Shown piece after piece: positions 53,670-62,818 of a stretch of DNA of 64,000 nucleotides. The notes under the pieces were generated by a model that saw only the letters and a program-made list of their open reading frames with translations, ran no database searches and was not told the origin of the DNA. This stretch comes from Burkholderia sp. WSM2230 (GTDB lineage: Bacteria > Pseudomonadota > Gammaproteobacteria > Burkholderiales > Burkholderiaceae): the NCBI RefSeq assembly GCF_000472445.1, contig NZ_AXAJ01000010.1:62001-126000 (forward strand), written 5' to 3'. Within the stretch, counting starts at the first letter, position 1. Each line of letters begins with the position of its first letter. The translations under genes and the position numbers were made by a program.

Positions 53670-54841
53670 ACAGTTGGCTTCGCACAGGCTGGCCGACGCT
53701 GGCGATCATGCTGGGCGCCTCGGTGTGGGGAATGATCTGGTATCCGTTGCGGATGCTGGCCTCGCTTGGCGTCACGGGCACGGCCGCGAGCGCGCTGACG
53801 AGCGGCGCCGGTTGCCTCTTCGTGCTCATCGTGCGTCGCCGCGCGATCAGGACCGTGCGCTGGCATTGGCTGCTGCCGGCTCTCGCGCTCGCCGCGGGCA
53901 TCACGAACCTCGGTTTCGTGTGGGGTTCGATCCACGGGCAGGTTATGCGCGTGCTGCTGCTGTTCTATCTGACGCCCGCGTGGACCGCGCTCTTCGCGCA
54001 CTTCATTCTTCATGAGCGGCTGACGCGGTCGGGCGCGGCTCTTGCCGCGCTGTCGCTTGCCGGCGCGATGACGATGCTGTGGTCGCCGCAGTCAGGCATT
54101 CCGTTGCCGGCCAATCTCGCCGAATGGGCGGGCCTCGCAGGCGGTATGGGCTTCGCGATGAGCAACGTGCTGATCCTGAAGACGAGCCGCGTGCTGCCGC
54201 AGATGAAACCGGAGATGCGCACCGCGACCATCTTCGGCGGCGCGGCGCTGTTCGGCGCGTGCGCGTCGCTGTTCGAAGCGATGCCCGCGCCGCCCGCCGG
54301 CGCGCATCTGGCCACCGCCGCATGGCTCGTGCTGGGCCTCGGCTTCCTGCTCGCGTCGAACAACATGCTGGTGCAGTATGGGCTTGCGCGCGTGCCGGCC
54401 AACCGGGCGTCGATCATCATGCTGTTCGAGCTCGTGGTCACGGCGCTTTCCGCATGGCTTTTTGCCGGCGAGATACCCGGCCCGCGCGAATGGGCGGGCG
54501 GCGCCTGCATCGTGCTCGCCTCGGCGCTGTCGAGCTGGGTGCATCGCACGAAGGCGCTGCCGCCCGATCCCGCCAATCAGGACGCAGGCGATACGGACGC
54601 CGACAGTCGCGTCGACCATGACGACCTCCGCGGTCTTAGGGACCGCGCGGACCTTGGCGACCTGAGCGACCGCGCGGACCTTGGCGACCACGACGACCGC
54701 CGCAACCACCAGGAGCACCAGGACCACCAGGACCGCGAGGACCGCGAGGACCGTGACGACCGCGACGACCACCGCGGCCCTCTCGACCGCGACGACGGCA
54801 AGCACCAGCAGGGCAAGAACCGCCCACGCGCGATGGTATGA
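53666..54841 (+). CDS. EamA family (DMT superfamily) transporter with a charged repeat tail
   Basis: A 391-residue protein. The first 295 residues are a ten-helix DMT transporter with two EamA repeats (helix 1 WPTLAIMLGASVWGMIWYPLRML; second repeat starting around AEWAGLAGGMGFAMSNVLIL; final SNNMLVQYGLARVPANRASIIMLFELV...). EamA proteins export metabolites or amino acids; the substrate is unknown. The last 95 residues form an Asp/Arg/His repeat (DHDDLRGLRDRADLGDLSDRADLGDHDD...), encoded by degenerate GAC-rich repeats and not part of the family. The start at 53666 has GGAG 9 bases upstream and overlaps the small ORF stop. Confidence 0.87.
   Translation: MNSWLRTGWPTLAIMLGASVWGMIWYPLRMLASLGVTGTAASALTSGAGCLFVLIVRRRAIRTVRWHWLLPALALAAGITNLGFVWGSIHGQVMRVLLLFYLTPAWTALFAHFILHERLTRSGAALAALSLAGAMTMLWSPQSGIPLPANLAEWAGLAGGMGFAMSNVLILKTSRVLPQMKPEMRTATIFGGAALFGACASLFEAMPAPPAGAHLATAAWLVLGLGFLLASNNMLVQYGLARVPANRASIIMLFELVVTALSAWLFAGEIPGPREWAGGACIVLASALSSWVHRTKALPPDPANQDAGDTDADSRVDHDDLRGLRDRADLGDLSDRADLGDHDDRRNHQEHQDHQDREDREDRDDRDDHRGPLDRDDGKHQQGKNRPRAMV
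54640..54790 (+). repeat. GAC-rich degenerate repeat in the EamA 3' end
   Basis: Short units of the form GAC-CGC-GAG/GAC-GAC repeat and encode the Asp/Arg/His tail. Similar low-complexity sequence is not seen in normal EamA proteins. Confidence 0.75.
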
Positions 54842-54842
54842 T
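54837..54842 (+). promoter_or_regulatory. Possible -10 element for smc
   Basis: TATGAT overlaps the EamA stop codon and lies about 160 bases before the smc start. The -35 is weak. Low confidence. Confidence 0.3.
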
Positions 54843-55001
54843 TGCCCCTCATTGGCCGGCGCATGCGCGACGCGCGTGCAGCCGGCGCCCCAATTCCCGA
54901 GGGCTGGCAAGGACCGCGGAGCGTATCGCCGCAGCAGCGAACGGCTCATGCGGCCTTCGCGAGCCACCTATTACTTCTCCTTCTCAAACAGCGAAATCGC
55001 C

Positions 55002-58000
55002 GTGCGTCTGACCTCGATCAAACTCGCTGGATTCAAGTCATTCGTCGATCCCACGCATTTCCAGGTTCCGGGCCAGCTAGTCGGCGTGGTCGGACCGAAT
55101 GGATGCGGCAAGTCCAACATCATCGACGCCGTGCGCTGGGTGCTCGGCGAGTCGCGCGCCTCGGAGCTGCGCGGCGAGTCGATGCAGGACGTGATCTTCA
55201 ACGGTTCCACAGCGCGCAAGCCCGGCAGCCGCGCGAGCGTCGAACTCGTGTTCGACAACGCGGACGGCCGCGCCGCCGGACAGTGGGGCCAATACGCCGA
55301 AATCGCCGTCAAACGCGTGCTCACGCGCGACGGCACCTCGAGCTACTACATCAACAACCTGCCGGCGCGTCGCCGCGACATTCAGGACATTTTCCTCGGC
55401 ACCGGCCTCGGGCCGCGCGCCTACGCGATCATCGGGCAGGGCATGATCGCGCGCCTGATCGAAGCGAAACCGGAAGAACTGCGCGTGTTTCTCGAGGAAG
55501 CCGCGGGCGTCTCCAAATACAAGGAACGCCGCCGCGAGACCGAGAATCGTCTGCATGACACGCGGGAAAATCTGACGCGGGTGGAGGACATCATCCGCGA
55601 GCTGAGTACGAATCTGGAAAAGCTGGAAGGACAGGCGGTGGTCGCCACGCGCTACAAGGAACTGCAAAGCGACGGCGAGGAAAAGCAGCGTCTTCTGTGG
55701 CTGCTGCGCAAGAACGAAGCCGGCAGCGAACAGGAGCGGCAGAAGCGCGCCATCGAACAGGCGCAGATCGACCTCGAGGCCGAGACTGCGAAGCTGCGTG
55801 AAGTGGAGGCGCAGCTCGAAACGCTGCGCGTCGCGCATTATTCCGCGAGCGACGCGATGCAGGGCGCGCAAGGCGCGCTCTACGAGGCGAATGCCGAAGT
55901 GAGCCGGCTCGAGGCGGAGATCAAGTTCATCGTCGAATCGCGCAATCGCGTGCAGGCGCAAATCGCCGCGCTGACCGCGCAGCGTGAACAGTGGCAAGCG
56001 CAAGCCGAAAAGGCGCAAGGCGATCTCGAAGACGCCGAGGAGCAGCTCGCCGTCGCTGAGGGAAAAGCGGTGGTCGCCGAAGAAGAAGCCGCCGCGAAAC
56101 ATGACGCGATGCCCGCGCTCGAAGCGCGCTGGCGCGACGCGCAGGCAGAGCTGAACGCGGAGCGCGGCGGCATCGCGCAGACCGAGCAGGCGCTCAAACT
56201 CGAAGCCGCGCATCAGCGCAATGCGGATCAGCAATTGCAGCAGTTGCAGCAGCGTCAGGAGCGTCTGAAGGTTGAAGCCGGCGGCCTCGACGCGCCGGAC
56301 GAAGCGCAGCTCGAAGAGTTGCGCATGCAACTCGCGGAGCACGAAGAGATTCTGCACGATGCACAAGTGCGTCTCGCGGATGCGCAGGAAACGCTGCCGC
56401 GTCTCGACGCGGAGCGCCGCGCCGCGCAGGAACGCGTGCAGGCCGAAAGCGCGCAGATTCATCAGATCGATGCACGCCTTGCCGCGCTCAAGCAGTTGCA
56501 GGAGAACGTGCAGACCGAGGGCAAGATCCAGCCGTGGCTCGAAAAGCACGAGCTCGGCGGCTTGCCGCGTCTGTGGAAGAAGCTGCATGTCGAAGCGGGT
56601 TGGGAAACCGCGCTGGAAGCCGTGCTGCGCGAGCGCCTCGCCGCGCTCGAAGTATCGAATCTCGATTGGGTCAAGGCTTTCGCAACCGACGCGCCGCCCG
56701 CCAAGCTCGCGTTCTACGCGCCGCCTGCCGCCGGTCAACCGGTCGCGGCGCCGCCCGCGCTGCGGCCGCTGCTGTCGCTCGTGCGTATCGACGACGCCGG
56801 CATCCGCGCGGTGCTCAACGACTGGCTCGGCCTTGCATTCGTCGCCGACGATCTGCAGCAGGCTCTCGGCATGCGCTCGCAATTGCCGGAAGGCGGCTCG
56901 TTCGTCGTCAAGGCGGGGCACGTGGTGACGCGCGTCGGCGTGCAACTCTATGCCGCCGATTCGGAACAGGCCGGCATGCTGGCCCGTCAGCAGGAAATCG
57001 AAAATCTCGCGCGTCAGGTGCGCGCCCAGGCGCTGCTCGCCGACGAAGCGAAGGCCGCCGCGATCCGCGCCGAAGCCGCGCACACGCAAGCCGCGCAGGC
57101 ACTGACCGAGGTGCGTCAGCAGGCCGAGCGCGCCACGCAACGCGTGCATGCGCTGCAACTCGACGTGCTGAAGCTCACCCAGGCGCACGAGCGTTACACG
57201 CAGCGCAGCACGCAGATTCGCGAGGAACTCGAAGAAATCAACGCGCAGATCGAGGAACAGCGCGCGCTGCGTGCCGAATCCGAAGCCAACTTCGAGCGTT
57301 ACGACGGCGAGCTAGCGGAATTGCAGGCCCGCTTCGAAGATCATCAAATGGCTTTCGAGGCGCTCGACGAAGAACTGACCGCGGCGCGCGGACAGGCGCG
57401 AGATCTGGATCGCGCCGCCACGGACGCGCGCTTCGCCGCGCGCAACATGGCCAATCGCATCGACGAATTGAAGCGCAGCATTCAGGTCGCGCATGAGCAG
57501 AGCGAGCGCGTTGCGGCGTCGCTCGAAGACGCACGCGCCGAGCTCGAAACCATCAACGAGCAGACGGCGCACACCGGCTTGCAGGACGCGCTCGACATTC
57601 GCGCGGTCAAGGAAGAGGCGTTGCACGCCGCCCGCCTCGAACTGGACGACCTGACCGCGAAGCTGCGCGCCGCCGACGAAACGCGCCTGTCCACCGAACG
57701 CGCGCTGCAACCGCTGCGCGACCGCATCAACGAACTGCAGTTGAAGGAACAGGCCGCGCGGCTGAACGGCGAGCAGTTCGTCGAGCAGCTTGCCGCGGCC
57801 GGCGTCGACGAAGCGCAGTTGCAGGCCAAGCTCACGCCGGACATGAAACCTTCGTATCTGCAAGGCGAAGTCACGCGCATCAACAACGCGATCATCGCGC
57901 TCGGTCCGGTCAACATGGCCGCGCTCGACGAACTGAAGGCGGCCACTGAGCGCAAGACGTTCCTCGACTCGCAATCGGCTGACCTGACGAGCGCGATCGA

Positions 58001-58520
58001 AACGCTCGAAGACGCGATCCGCAAGATCGACGCGGAAACGCGCACGCTGCTGCAAGGCACGTTCGACGAAGTGAACCGTCATTTCGGCGAACTGTTCCCG
58101 CGTCTCTTTGGCGGCGGCCAGGCGAAGCTAATCATGACCGGCGACGAAATTCTCGACGCCGGCGTGCAGGTCATGGCGCAGCCTCCGGGCAAGAAGAATT
58201 CGACAATTCACCTGCTGTCCGGCGGCGAAAAAGCGCTGACCGCGACCGCACTGGTGTTCGCGATGTTCCAGCTGAATCCCGCGCCGTTCTGTCTGCTCGA
58301 CGAAGTGGATGCACCGCTCGACGACGCCAACACCGAACGTTTCGCGAACCTCGTGCGCGCGATGTCGGACAAAACCCAGTTCCTTTTCATCTCGCACAAC
58401 AAGATCGCGATGGAAATGGCGCAGCAACTGATCGGCGTGACGATGCAGGAGCAGGGCGTGTCGCGCATCGTTGCCGTCGACATGGAAACGGCTGCGGGTT
58501 TCGCCCAGAATATCGTTTAA
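55002..58520 (+). CDS. smc: Chromosome segregation protein SMC
   Basis: A 1172-residue SMC ATPase of normal length. It has an N-terminal Walker A GPNGCGKS (31-38) following RLTSIKLAGFKSF, a long coiled coil interrupted by a hinge at about 500-650 (GGLPRLWKKLHVEAGWETALEAVLRERL...), a second coiled coil, the signature LLSGGEKALTATALVFAMF and Walker B PAPFCLLDEVDAPLDDAN. With ScpAB it compacts and segregates chromosomes. The GTG at 55002 is chosen as the conserved start; the open frame extends upstream to 54681 through the repeat region, but this is not homologous. It begins the smc-zipA-ligA-def set. Confidence 0.96.
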   Translation: MRLTSIKLAGFKSFVDPTHFQVPGQLVGVVGPNGCGKSNIIDAVRWVLGESRASELRGESMQDVIFNGSTARKPGSRASVELVFDNADGRAAGQWGQYAEIAVKRVLTRDGTSSYYINNLPARRRDIQDIFLGTGLGPRAYAIIGQGMIARLIEAKPEELRVFLEEAAGVSKYKERRRETENRLHDTRENLTRVEDIIRELSTNLEKLEGQAVVATRYKELQSDGEEKQRLLWLLRKNEAGSEQERQKRAIEQAQIDLEAETAKLREVEAQLETLRVAHYSASDAMQGAQGALYEANAEVSRLEAEIKFIVESRNRVQAQIAALTAQREQWQAQAEKAQGDLEDAEEQLAVAEGKAVVAEEEAAAKHDAMPALEARWRDAQAELNAERGGIAQTEQALKLEAAHQRNADQQLQQLQQRQERLKVEAGGLDAPDEAQLEELRMQLAEHEEILHDAQVRLADAQETLPRLDAERRAAQERVQAESAQIHQIDARLAALKQLQENVQTEGKIQPWLEKHELGGLPRLWKKLHVEAGWETALEAVLRERLAALEVSNLDWVKAFATDAPPAKLAFYAPPAAGQPVAAPPALRPLLSLVRIDDAGIRAVLNDWLGLAFVADDLQQALGMRSQLPEGGSFVVKAGHVVTRVGVQLYAADSEQAGMLARQQEIENLARQVRAQALLADEAKAAAIRAEAAHTQAAQALTEVRQQAERATQRVHALQLDVLKLTQAHERYTQRSTQIREELEEINAQIEEQRALRAESEANFERYDGELAELQARFEDHQMAFEALDEELTAARGQARDLDRAATDARFAARNMANRIDELKRSIQVAHEQSERVAASLEDARAELETINEQTAHTGLQDALDIRAVKEEALHAARLELDDLTAKLRAADETRLSTERALQPLRDRINELQLKEQAARLNGEQFVEQLAAAGVDEAQLQAKLTPDMKPSYLQGEVTRINNAIIALGPVNMAALDELKAATERKTFLDSQSADLTSAIETLEDAIRKIDAETRTLLQGTFDEVNRHFGELFPRLFGGGQAKLIMTGDEILDAGVQVMAQPPGKKNSTIHLLSGGEKALTATALVFAMFQLNPAPFCLLDEVDAPLDDANTERFANLVRAMSDKTQFLFISHNKIAMEMAQQLIGVTMQEQGVSRIVAVDMETAAGFAQNIV

Positions 58521-58636
58521 GTTTCGTTTGAATCATGGAAGCGCGGGCGCCCGCGTAGAGCGCTGCGGCCGCCGGCCGCGCGACACGTGGAGCGGGCGTG
58601 AAGCCGCGCACATAAAGAATTGCTGATGGAGCATGC

Positions 58637-59932
58637 ATGGACGAGTTGACACTCGGTTTGATCGGCGCGGGTGCCGTGGTGGTCGGGGGCGTGGTCGTGT
58701 ACAACGCGTGGCAAAGCGCCAAGGTGCGCCGCAAGATGCCGCGGCCGATGCCGGCGGACGCGGCAGAGAACTTCGCGCGCGACGACCACGAGGAGCAGAG
58801 CCCGTTCATCGAACCGGCCCGGCCGACTACACGCCGCGAGCCGGTGGTAGGCGCGGATGCGGCGGCCGATACCGCGTCGGCGCGCGTCGAACCGACTTTT
58901 GGCGCGCCGGTGGGCGCTGCGCCGCTCGATACGCCGGCGGATATTCAGGCTGAGACCACCACGCCGAACGGCTTCGTTTCCGCGGGCAATGAAGACGGCG
59001 ACGAACGCGGTGCGGGCGCCGGAGTGGGCAAGGACGCGGCGGCACAAACGCCGCGTGAGCCGGACGAACAGCTCGAACCGATCCTGCCCGCTGCCACCAC
59101 GATCTCGTCGGCGCCGCCGGCCATCGTCGATCGCCGTATCGACTGCATCGTGCCGATTCGTCTGAACGGACCAGTGGCGGGCGACAAGGTGATCCCGCTC
59201 GCGCAGCGCCTGCGCCGCGCCGGCAGCAAGCCTGTGCATATAGAAGGCAGGCTGGAAGGCGGCGCGTGGGAACTGCTGCAAAACGGCGCGCGTTACGAAG
59301 AGCTGCGCGCAGCTGCGCAGCTCGCCAACCGAAGCGGCGCGCTCAACGAACTGGAGTTCTCCGAGTTCGTGACCGGCGTGCAGCAGTTCGCCGACGCGCT
59401 GGACGCAGCACCGGAATTTCCGGACATGCTTGAAACCGTTGCGATGGCGCGAGAACTGGACGGTTTCGCCGCGCAATGCGACGCGCAGTTGTCGATCAAC
59501 GTGCTTTCCGACGGCGCGCCGTGGTCGGCCAACTACGTGCAGGCCGTCGCGTCCCAGGACGGCTTGCTGCTCTCGCGCGACGGCACGCGCTTCGTCAAGC
59601 TCGACGCGCGCCAGAGCCCGGTGTTCATGCTGCAATTCGGCGACACGAACTTCCTGCGCGACGACCTGACCTACAAGGGCGGCCAGATGATCACGCTGGT
59701 GCTCGACGTGCCGGTGGCCGATGAAGACATCCTGCCGTTCCGCCTGATGTGCGACTACGCGAAATCGCTCGCGGAGCGCATTGGCGGCCGGGTGGTGGAC
59801 GACGGCCGCCGGCCGCTGCCGGAAACCGCGCTCCTCGCGATCGAAAAGCAGTTGATGACGCTTTACGCCAAGCTCGAGCAAGCCGGCATTCCGGCAGGCT
59901 CCCCCGCCACGCGGCGCCTGTTCAGCCAATAA
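58637..59932 (+). CDS. zipA: ZipA-like cell division protein
   Basis: A 431-residue membrane protein with an N-terminal transmembrane helix (LTLGLIGAGAVVVGGVVVYNAW, residues 4-26), a Pro/Ala/Glu-rich linker of about 130 residues, and a C-terminal domain of about 150-200 residues resembling the ZipA FtsZ-binding domain (LPFRLMCDYAKSLAERIGGRVVDDGRRPLPE). E. coli ZipA links FtsZ to the membrane at the divisome. The ATG has GGAG 5 bases upstream. Position between smc and ligA matches the Burkholderiaceae arrangement. Sequence divergence makes the functional equivalence an inference. Confidence 0.88.
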   Translation: MDELTLGLIGAGAVVVGGVVVYNAWQSAKVRRKMPRPMPADAAENFARDDHEEQSPFIEPARPTTRREPVVGADAAADTASARVEPTFGAPVGAAPLDTPADIQAETTTPNGFVSAGNEDGDERGAGAGVGKDAAAQTPREPDEQLEPILPAATTISSAPPAIVDRRIDCIVPIRLNGPVAGDKVIPLAQRLRRAGSKPVHIEGRLEGGAWELLQNGARYEELRAAAQLANRSGALNELEFSEFVTGVQQFADALDAAPEFPDMLETVAMARELDGFAAQCDAQLSINVLSDGAPWSANYVQAVASQDGLLLSRDGTRFVKLDARQSPVFMLQFGDTNFLRDDLTYKGGQMITLVLDVPVADEDILPFRLMCDYAKSLAERIGGRVVDDGRRPLPETALLAIEKQLMTLYAKLEQAGIPAGSPATRRLFSQ

Positions 59933-59958
59933 GTCACCGCTCGCGTTTCGTGCTTCCG

Positions 59959-59981
59959 ACGGCCGCGCAATGCGCGGCCGT
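59959..59981 (+). terminator. Hairpin after zipA
   Basis: ACGGCCGCGC-AAT-GCGCGGCCGT is a perfect 10-bp stem. The following TTGTCGTTTT is only partly T-rich, so termination may be leaky, leaving ligA partly co-transcribed. Confidence 0.4.
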
Positions 59982-60073
59982 TGTCGTTTTCCGAAAGTCA
60001 TCGCAGGCACTTTAGCGCAGTCGCACGCCGGCCGAAACCTGGCCATTCGGCCGATGTAAAGGGGCACGCTTCC

Positions 60074-60082
60074 TGCGATAAT
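60074..60082 (+). promoter_or_regulatory. Extended -10 promoter of ligA
   Basis: TGC-GATAAT (60074-60082) forms an extended -10 without a good -35. The implied transcript start near 60089 lies after a possible ATG at 60086 and so favours the ATG at 60119 as the ligA start. Confidence 0.5.
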
Positions 60083-60118
60083 CCAATGTCCAATTTCACT
60101 GAAGAAGCGTCCCACAGC

Positions 60119-62185
60119 ATGGCTCGAACTCCCGCCACGAATCCAGCAACCAGCGCTCCGGCCGAACGTGCCGCGTGGCTGCGCGCGGAACTCGAACGCG
60201 CCAATTACGCGTACTACGTGCTGGACCAGCCTGATCTGCCCGACGCGGAATACGACAAGCTGTTCAAGGAGCTCGAGAGCATCGAGGCAGAGCATCCGGA
60301 TCTGATCGTGCCCGATTCGCCCACCCAGCGCGTGGGCGGTGAAGCGGCGAGCGGGTTCGAGCCCGTGATCCATGACCAGCCCATGCTGTCGCTCAACAAC
60401 GGTTTCGCCGACGAAGACATCATCGCGTTCGACAAGCGCGTGGGCGACGCGCTCGGCAACAATGCGAAAGAGCCGCCGGTGCCGGTCGACTACGCAACGG
60501 AGCTGAAATTCGACGGCCTCGCCGTTTCGCTGCGCTATGTCGACGGCGTGTTCGTGCAGGCCGCGACTCGCGGCGACGGCACGACCGGCGAAAACGTGAC
60601 CGGGAACATCCGCACCGTTCGCTCCATTCCGCTCAGGCTCAAGGGCAAGCGCGTGCCGCACATCCTCGACGTGCGCGGCGAAGTGCTGATGTTCAAGCGC
60701 GACTTCGAGCGGCTGAACGAGCGTCAGCGTGCGGCGGGTCACAAGGAGTTCGCGAATCCGCGCAACGCCGCTGCGGGCAGCTTGCGTCAGCTCGACTCGA
60801 AAATCACCGCGCAGCGGCCGCTGTCGTTCTTCGCGTATGGTATCGGCGTGCTCGACGGTATGGAGATGCCGGCGACGCACAGCGAACTGCTGGACTGGTA
60901 CAAGGAACTCGGCTTGCCGGTCAATGCCGAGCGCGCGGTCGTGAAGGGCGCCGAGGGTTTGCTGGCGTTTTTCCACACGGTGGGCGAGAAGCGCGACAAG
61001 CTGCCGTATGACATAGACGGCGTGGTGTACAAGGTCAACCGGCGCGACGAACAGGAAGCGCTCGGCTTTGTGTCGCGAGCGCCGCGTTTTGCGCTCGCGC
61101 ACAAATTCCCGGCGCAGGAAGCGCTGACGAAGCTCGTCGCGATCGACGTGCAAGTCGGACGCACCGGCGCGATCACGCCGGTCGCGCGGCTCGAACCGGT
61201 GTTCGTCGGCGGCGCGACGGTCACCAATGCGACGCTGCACAACGAAGACGAAGTGCGCCGCAAGGACATTCGCATCGGCGACACGGTCATCGTGCGGCGG
61301 GCCGGCGACGTGATCCCGGAGGTGGTGAGCGCGCTCATCGACCGGCGCCCCGCGGACGCTCGCGAATTCGTAATGCCCACGCATTGCCCGGTGTGCGGCT
61401 CGAACATCGAGCGGCTGCCCGACGAGGCGATTGCGCGCTGCACGGGCGGCCTCATCTGTCCGGCGCAGCGCAAGCAGGCGCTGTGGCACTTCGCGCAGCG
61501 GCGCGCGCTTGATATCGACGGCTTGGGCGAAAAAATCATCGATCAACTGGTTGAGCAGAACCTGGTGCGCACGCCCGCCGACCTGTTCAACCTCGGCTTT
61601 TCGACGCTCGCGGAACTCGACCGCTTCGCCGACAAATCGGCGCAGAACCTGCTCGACTCGCTCGAAAAGGCCAAGCACACTACGCTGGCGCGTTTCATCT
61701 ACGCACTCGGTATCCGGCATGTGGGCGAATCCACGGCCAAAGATCTGGCCAAGCACTTCGGCTCGCTAAGCCCGATCATGGATGCGTCGGTGGAGGCGTT
61801 GCTCGAGGTCAACGACATCGGGCCGGTGGTCGCCGAGTCCATTCACCAGTTTTTCGCCGAAGAGCACAACCGCACGGTGATCGAACAACTGCGCGCGCCG
61901 GGCAAGGTCACCTGGCCCGAGGGCCCGCCCGCGCCCAGGGCGCCGCAAGGCGTGCTGGCCGGCAAGACGGTTGTGCTGACCGGCACGTTGCCGAACCTGT
62001 CTCGCGACGACGCCAGGGAAATGCTCGAGGCGGCCGGCGCGAAAGTGGCCGGATCCGTGTCGAAGAAGACAGACTACGTGGTGGCGGGGGCCGAAGCTGG
62101 CAGCAAGTTGGCGAAGGCCGAGGAACTCGGCATTCCCGTACTCGACGAAGATGGTATGCGTAAGCTCCTGGAGGGGCAGTCATGA
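60119..62185 (+). CDS. ligA: NAD-dependent DNA ligase LigA
   Basis: A 688-residue NAD+-dependent DNA ligase. The adenylation domain carries the active-site Lys K130 (ATELKFDGLAVSL), with the Ia domain (WLRAELERANYAYYVLDQPDLPDAEYDKLF) at the N-terminus. The OB fold, Zn-finger (CPVCGSNIERLPDEAIARCTGGLICPAQ), helix-hairpin-helix region and C-terminal BRCT domain (GKTVVLTGTLPNLSRDDAREMLEAAGAKV) follow in order. The start at 60119 is chosen over 60086 because a promoter -10 overlaps the latter. The stop overlaps def (ATGA). Confidence 0.96.
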   Translation: MARTPATNPATSAPAERAAWLRAELERANYAYYVLDQPDLPDAEYDKLFKELESIEAEHPDLIVPDSPTQRVGGEAASGFEPVIHDQPMLSLNNGFADEDIIAFDKRVGDALGNNAKEPPVPVDYATELKFDGLAVSLRYVDGVFVQAATRGDGTTGENVTGNIRTVRSIPLRLKGKRVPHILDVRGEVLMFKRDFERLNERQRAAGHKEFANPRNAAAGSLRQLDSKITAQRPLSFFAYGIGVLDGMEMPATHSELLDWYKELGLPVNAERAVVKGAEGLLAFFHTVGEKRDKLPYDIDGVVYKVNRRDEQEALGFVSRAPRFALAHKFPAQEALTKLVAIDVQVGRTGAITPVARLEPVFVGGATVTNATLHNEDEVRRKDIRIGDTVIVRRAGDVIPEVVSALIDRRPADAREFVMPTHCPVCGSNIERLPDEAIARCTGGLICPAQRKQALWHFAQRRALDIDGLGEKIIDQLVEQNLVRTPADLFNLGFSTLAELDRFADKSAQNLLDSLEKAKHTTLARFIYALGIRHVGESTAKDLAKHFGSLSPIMDASVEALLEVNDIGPVVAESIHQFFAEEHNRTVIEQLRAPGKVTWPEGPPAPRAPQGVLAGKTVVLTGTLPNLSRDDAREMLEAAGAKVAGSVSKKTDYVVAGAEAGSKLAKAEELGIPVLDEDGMRKLLEGQS

Positions 62186-62715
62186 TCCGCGAAATTCTCA
62201 AGATGGGTGATCCGCGCCTGTTGCGTATTGCAGATCCGGTCGATCACTTCGACACGCCGCAATTGCATGAGCTCATTAAAGACATGTTCGAGACCATGCA
62301 TGATGCGAACGGAGCCGGGCTGGCGGCGCCGCAAATCGGCGTCAATCTGCAGGTGGTGATTTTCGGCTTCGGCAGCAACGAGCGCTATCCGGACGCGCCG
62401 CCAGTGCCGGAAACGGTCCTGATCAATCCGACCATCACGCCGGTTTCGCTGGATATGGAAGAGGGCTGGGAAGGCTGCCTCTCGGTGCCGGGCCTGCGCG
62501 GCGCGGTCAGCCGTTTTTCGATGATCAAGTATCACGGCTTCGACCAGTACGGCAAGCCGATTGACCGCGTCGCCGAGGGTTTTCATGCGCGCGTCGTTCA
62601 GCACGAATGCGATCACCTCATCGGCAAACTGTATCCGATGCGAATCACCGATTTCGCCAAGTTCGGCTTCACCGAAGTGTTGTTTCCGGACATGGATCCG
62701 AATAGCGACGATTGA
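62182..62715 (+). CDS. def: Peptide deformylase
   Basis: A 177-residue metal-dependent deformylase removing the N-formyl group from nascent proteins. The three motifs are GAGLAAPQIGV (44-54), EGCLS with metal ligand C99, and HECDHLIG with H141, E142 and H145. The E/C-type HECDH instead of HEIDH is seen in many Burkholderiaceae second deformylases. Its start overlaps ligA by 4 bp, so it is translationally coupled. The gene ends the plus-strand operon. Confidence 0.95.
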   Translation: MIREILKMGDPRLLRIADPVDHFDTPQLHELIKDMFETMHDANGAGLAAPQIGVNLQVVIFGFGSNERYPDAPPVPETVLINPTITPVSLDMEEGWEGCLSVPGLRGAVSRFSMIKYHGFDQYGKPIDRVAEGFHARVVQHECDHLIGKLYPMRITDFAKFGFTEVLFPDMDPNSDD

Positions 62716-62740
62716 CGCAGGCGATACCCAGGCCAAATAG

Positions 62741-62774
62741 AACAGCCCGATTGGCTTACGCTGATCGGGCTGTT
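62741..62774. terminator. Hairpin between convergent def and rluB
   Basis: AACAGCCCGAT and ATCGGGCTGTT form a perfect 11-bp stem with a 12-base loop. The T-rich tail is short (TTTGCTTTT), so it may act in both directions. Confidence 0.6.
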
Positions 62775-62818
62775 TGCTTTTCGAAGATTGTCAGAGCGGC
62801 TGCGTCACAACGGCTCCG

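Noticed and set aside
55077..57188. 703-codon minus-strand frame opposite smc
   Set aside because: Antisense of the SMC coiled coil; no recognisable domain.
58517..61756. 1079-codon minus-strand frame opposite zipA and ligA
   Set aside because: Spans two well-supported plus-strand genes; Arg/Leu/Val-rich shadow without motifs.
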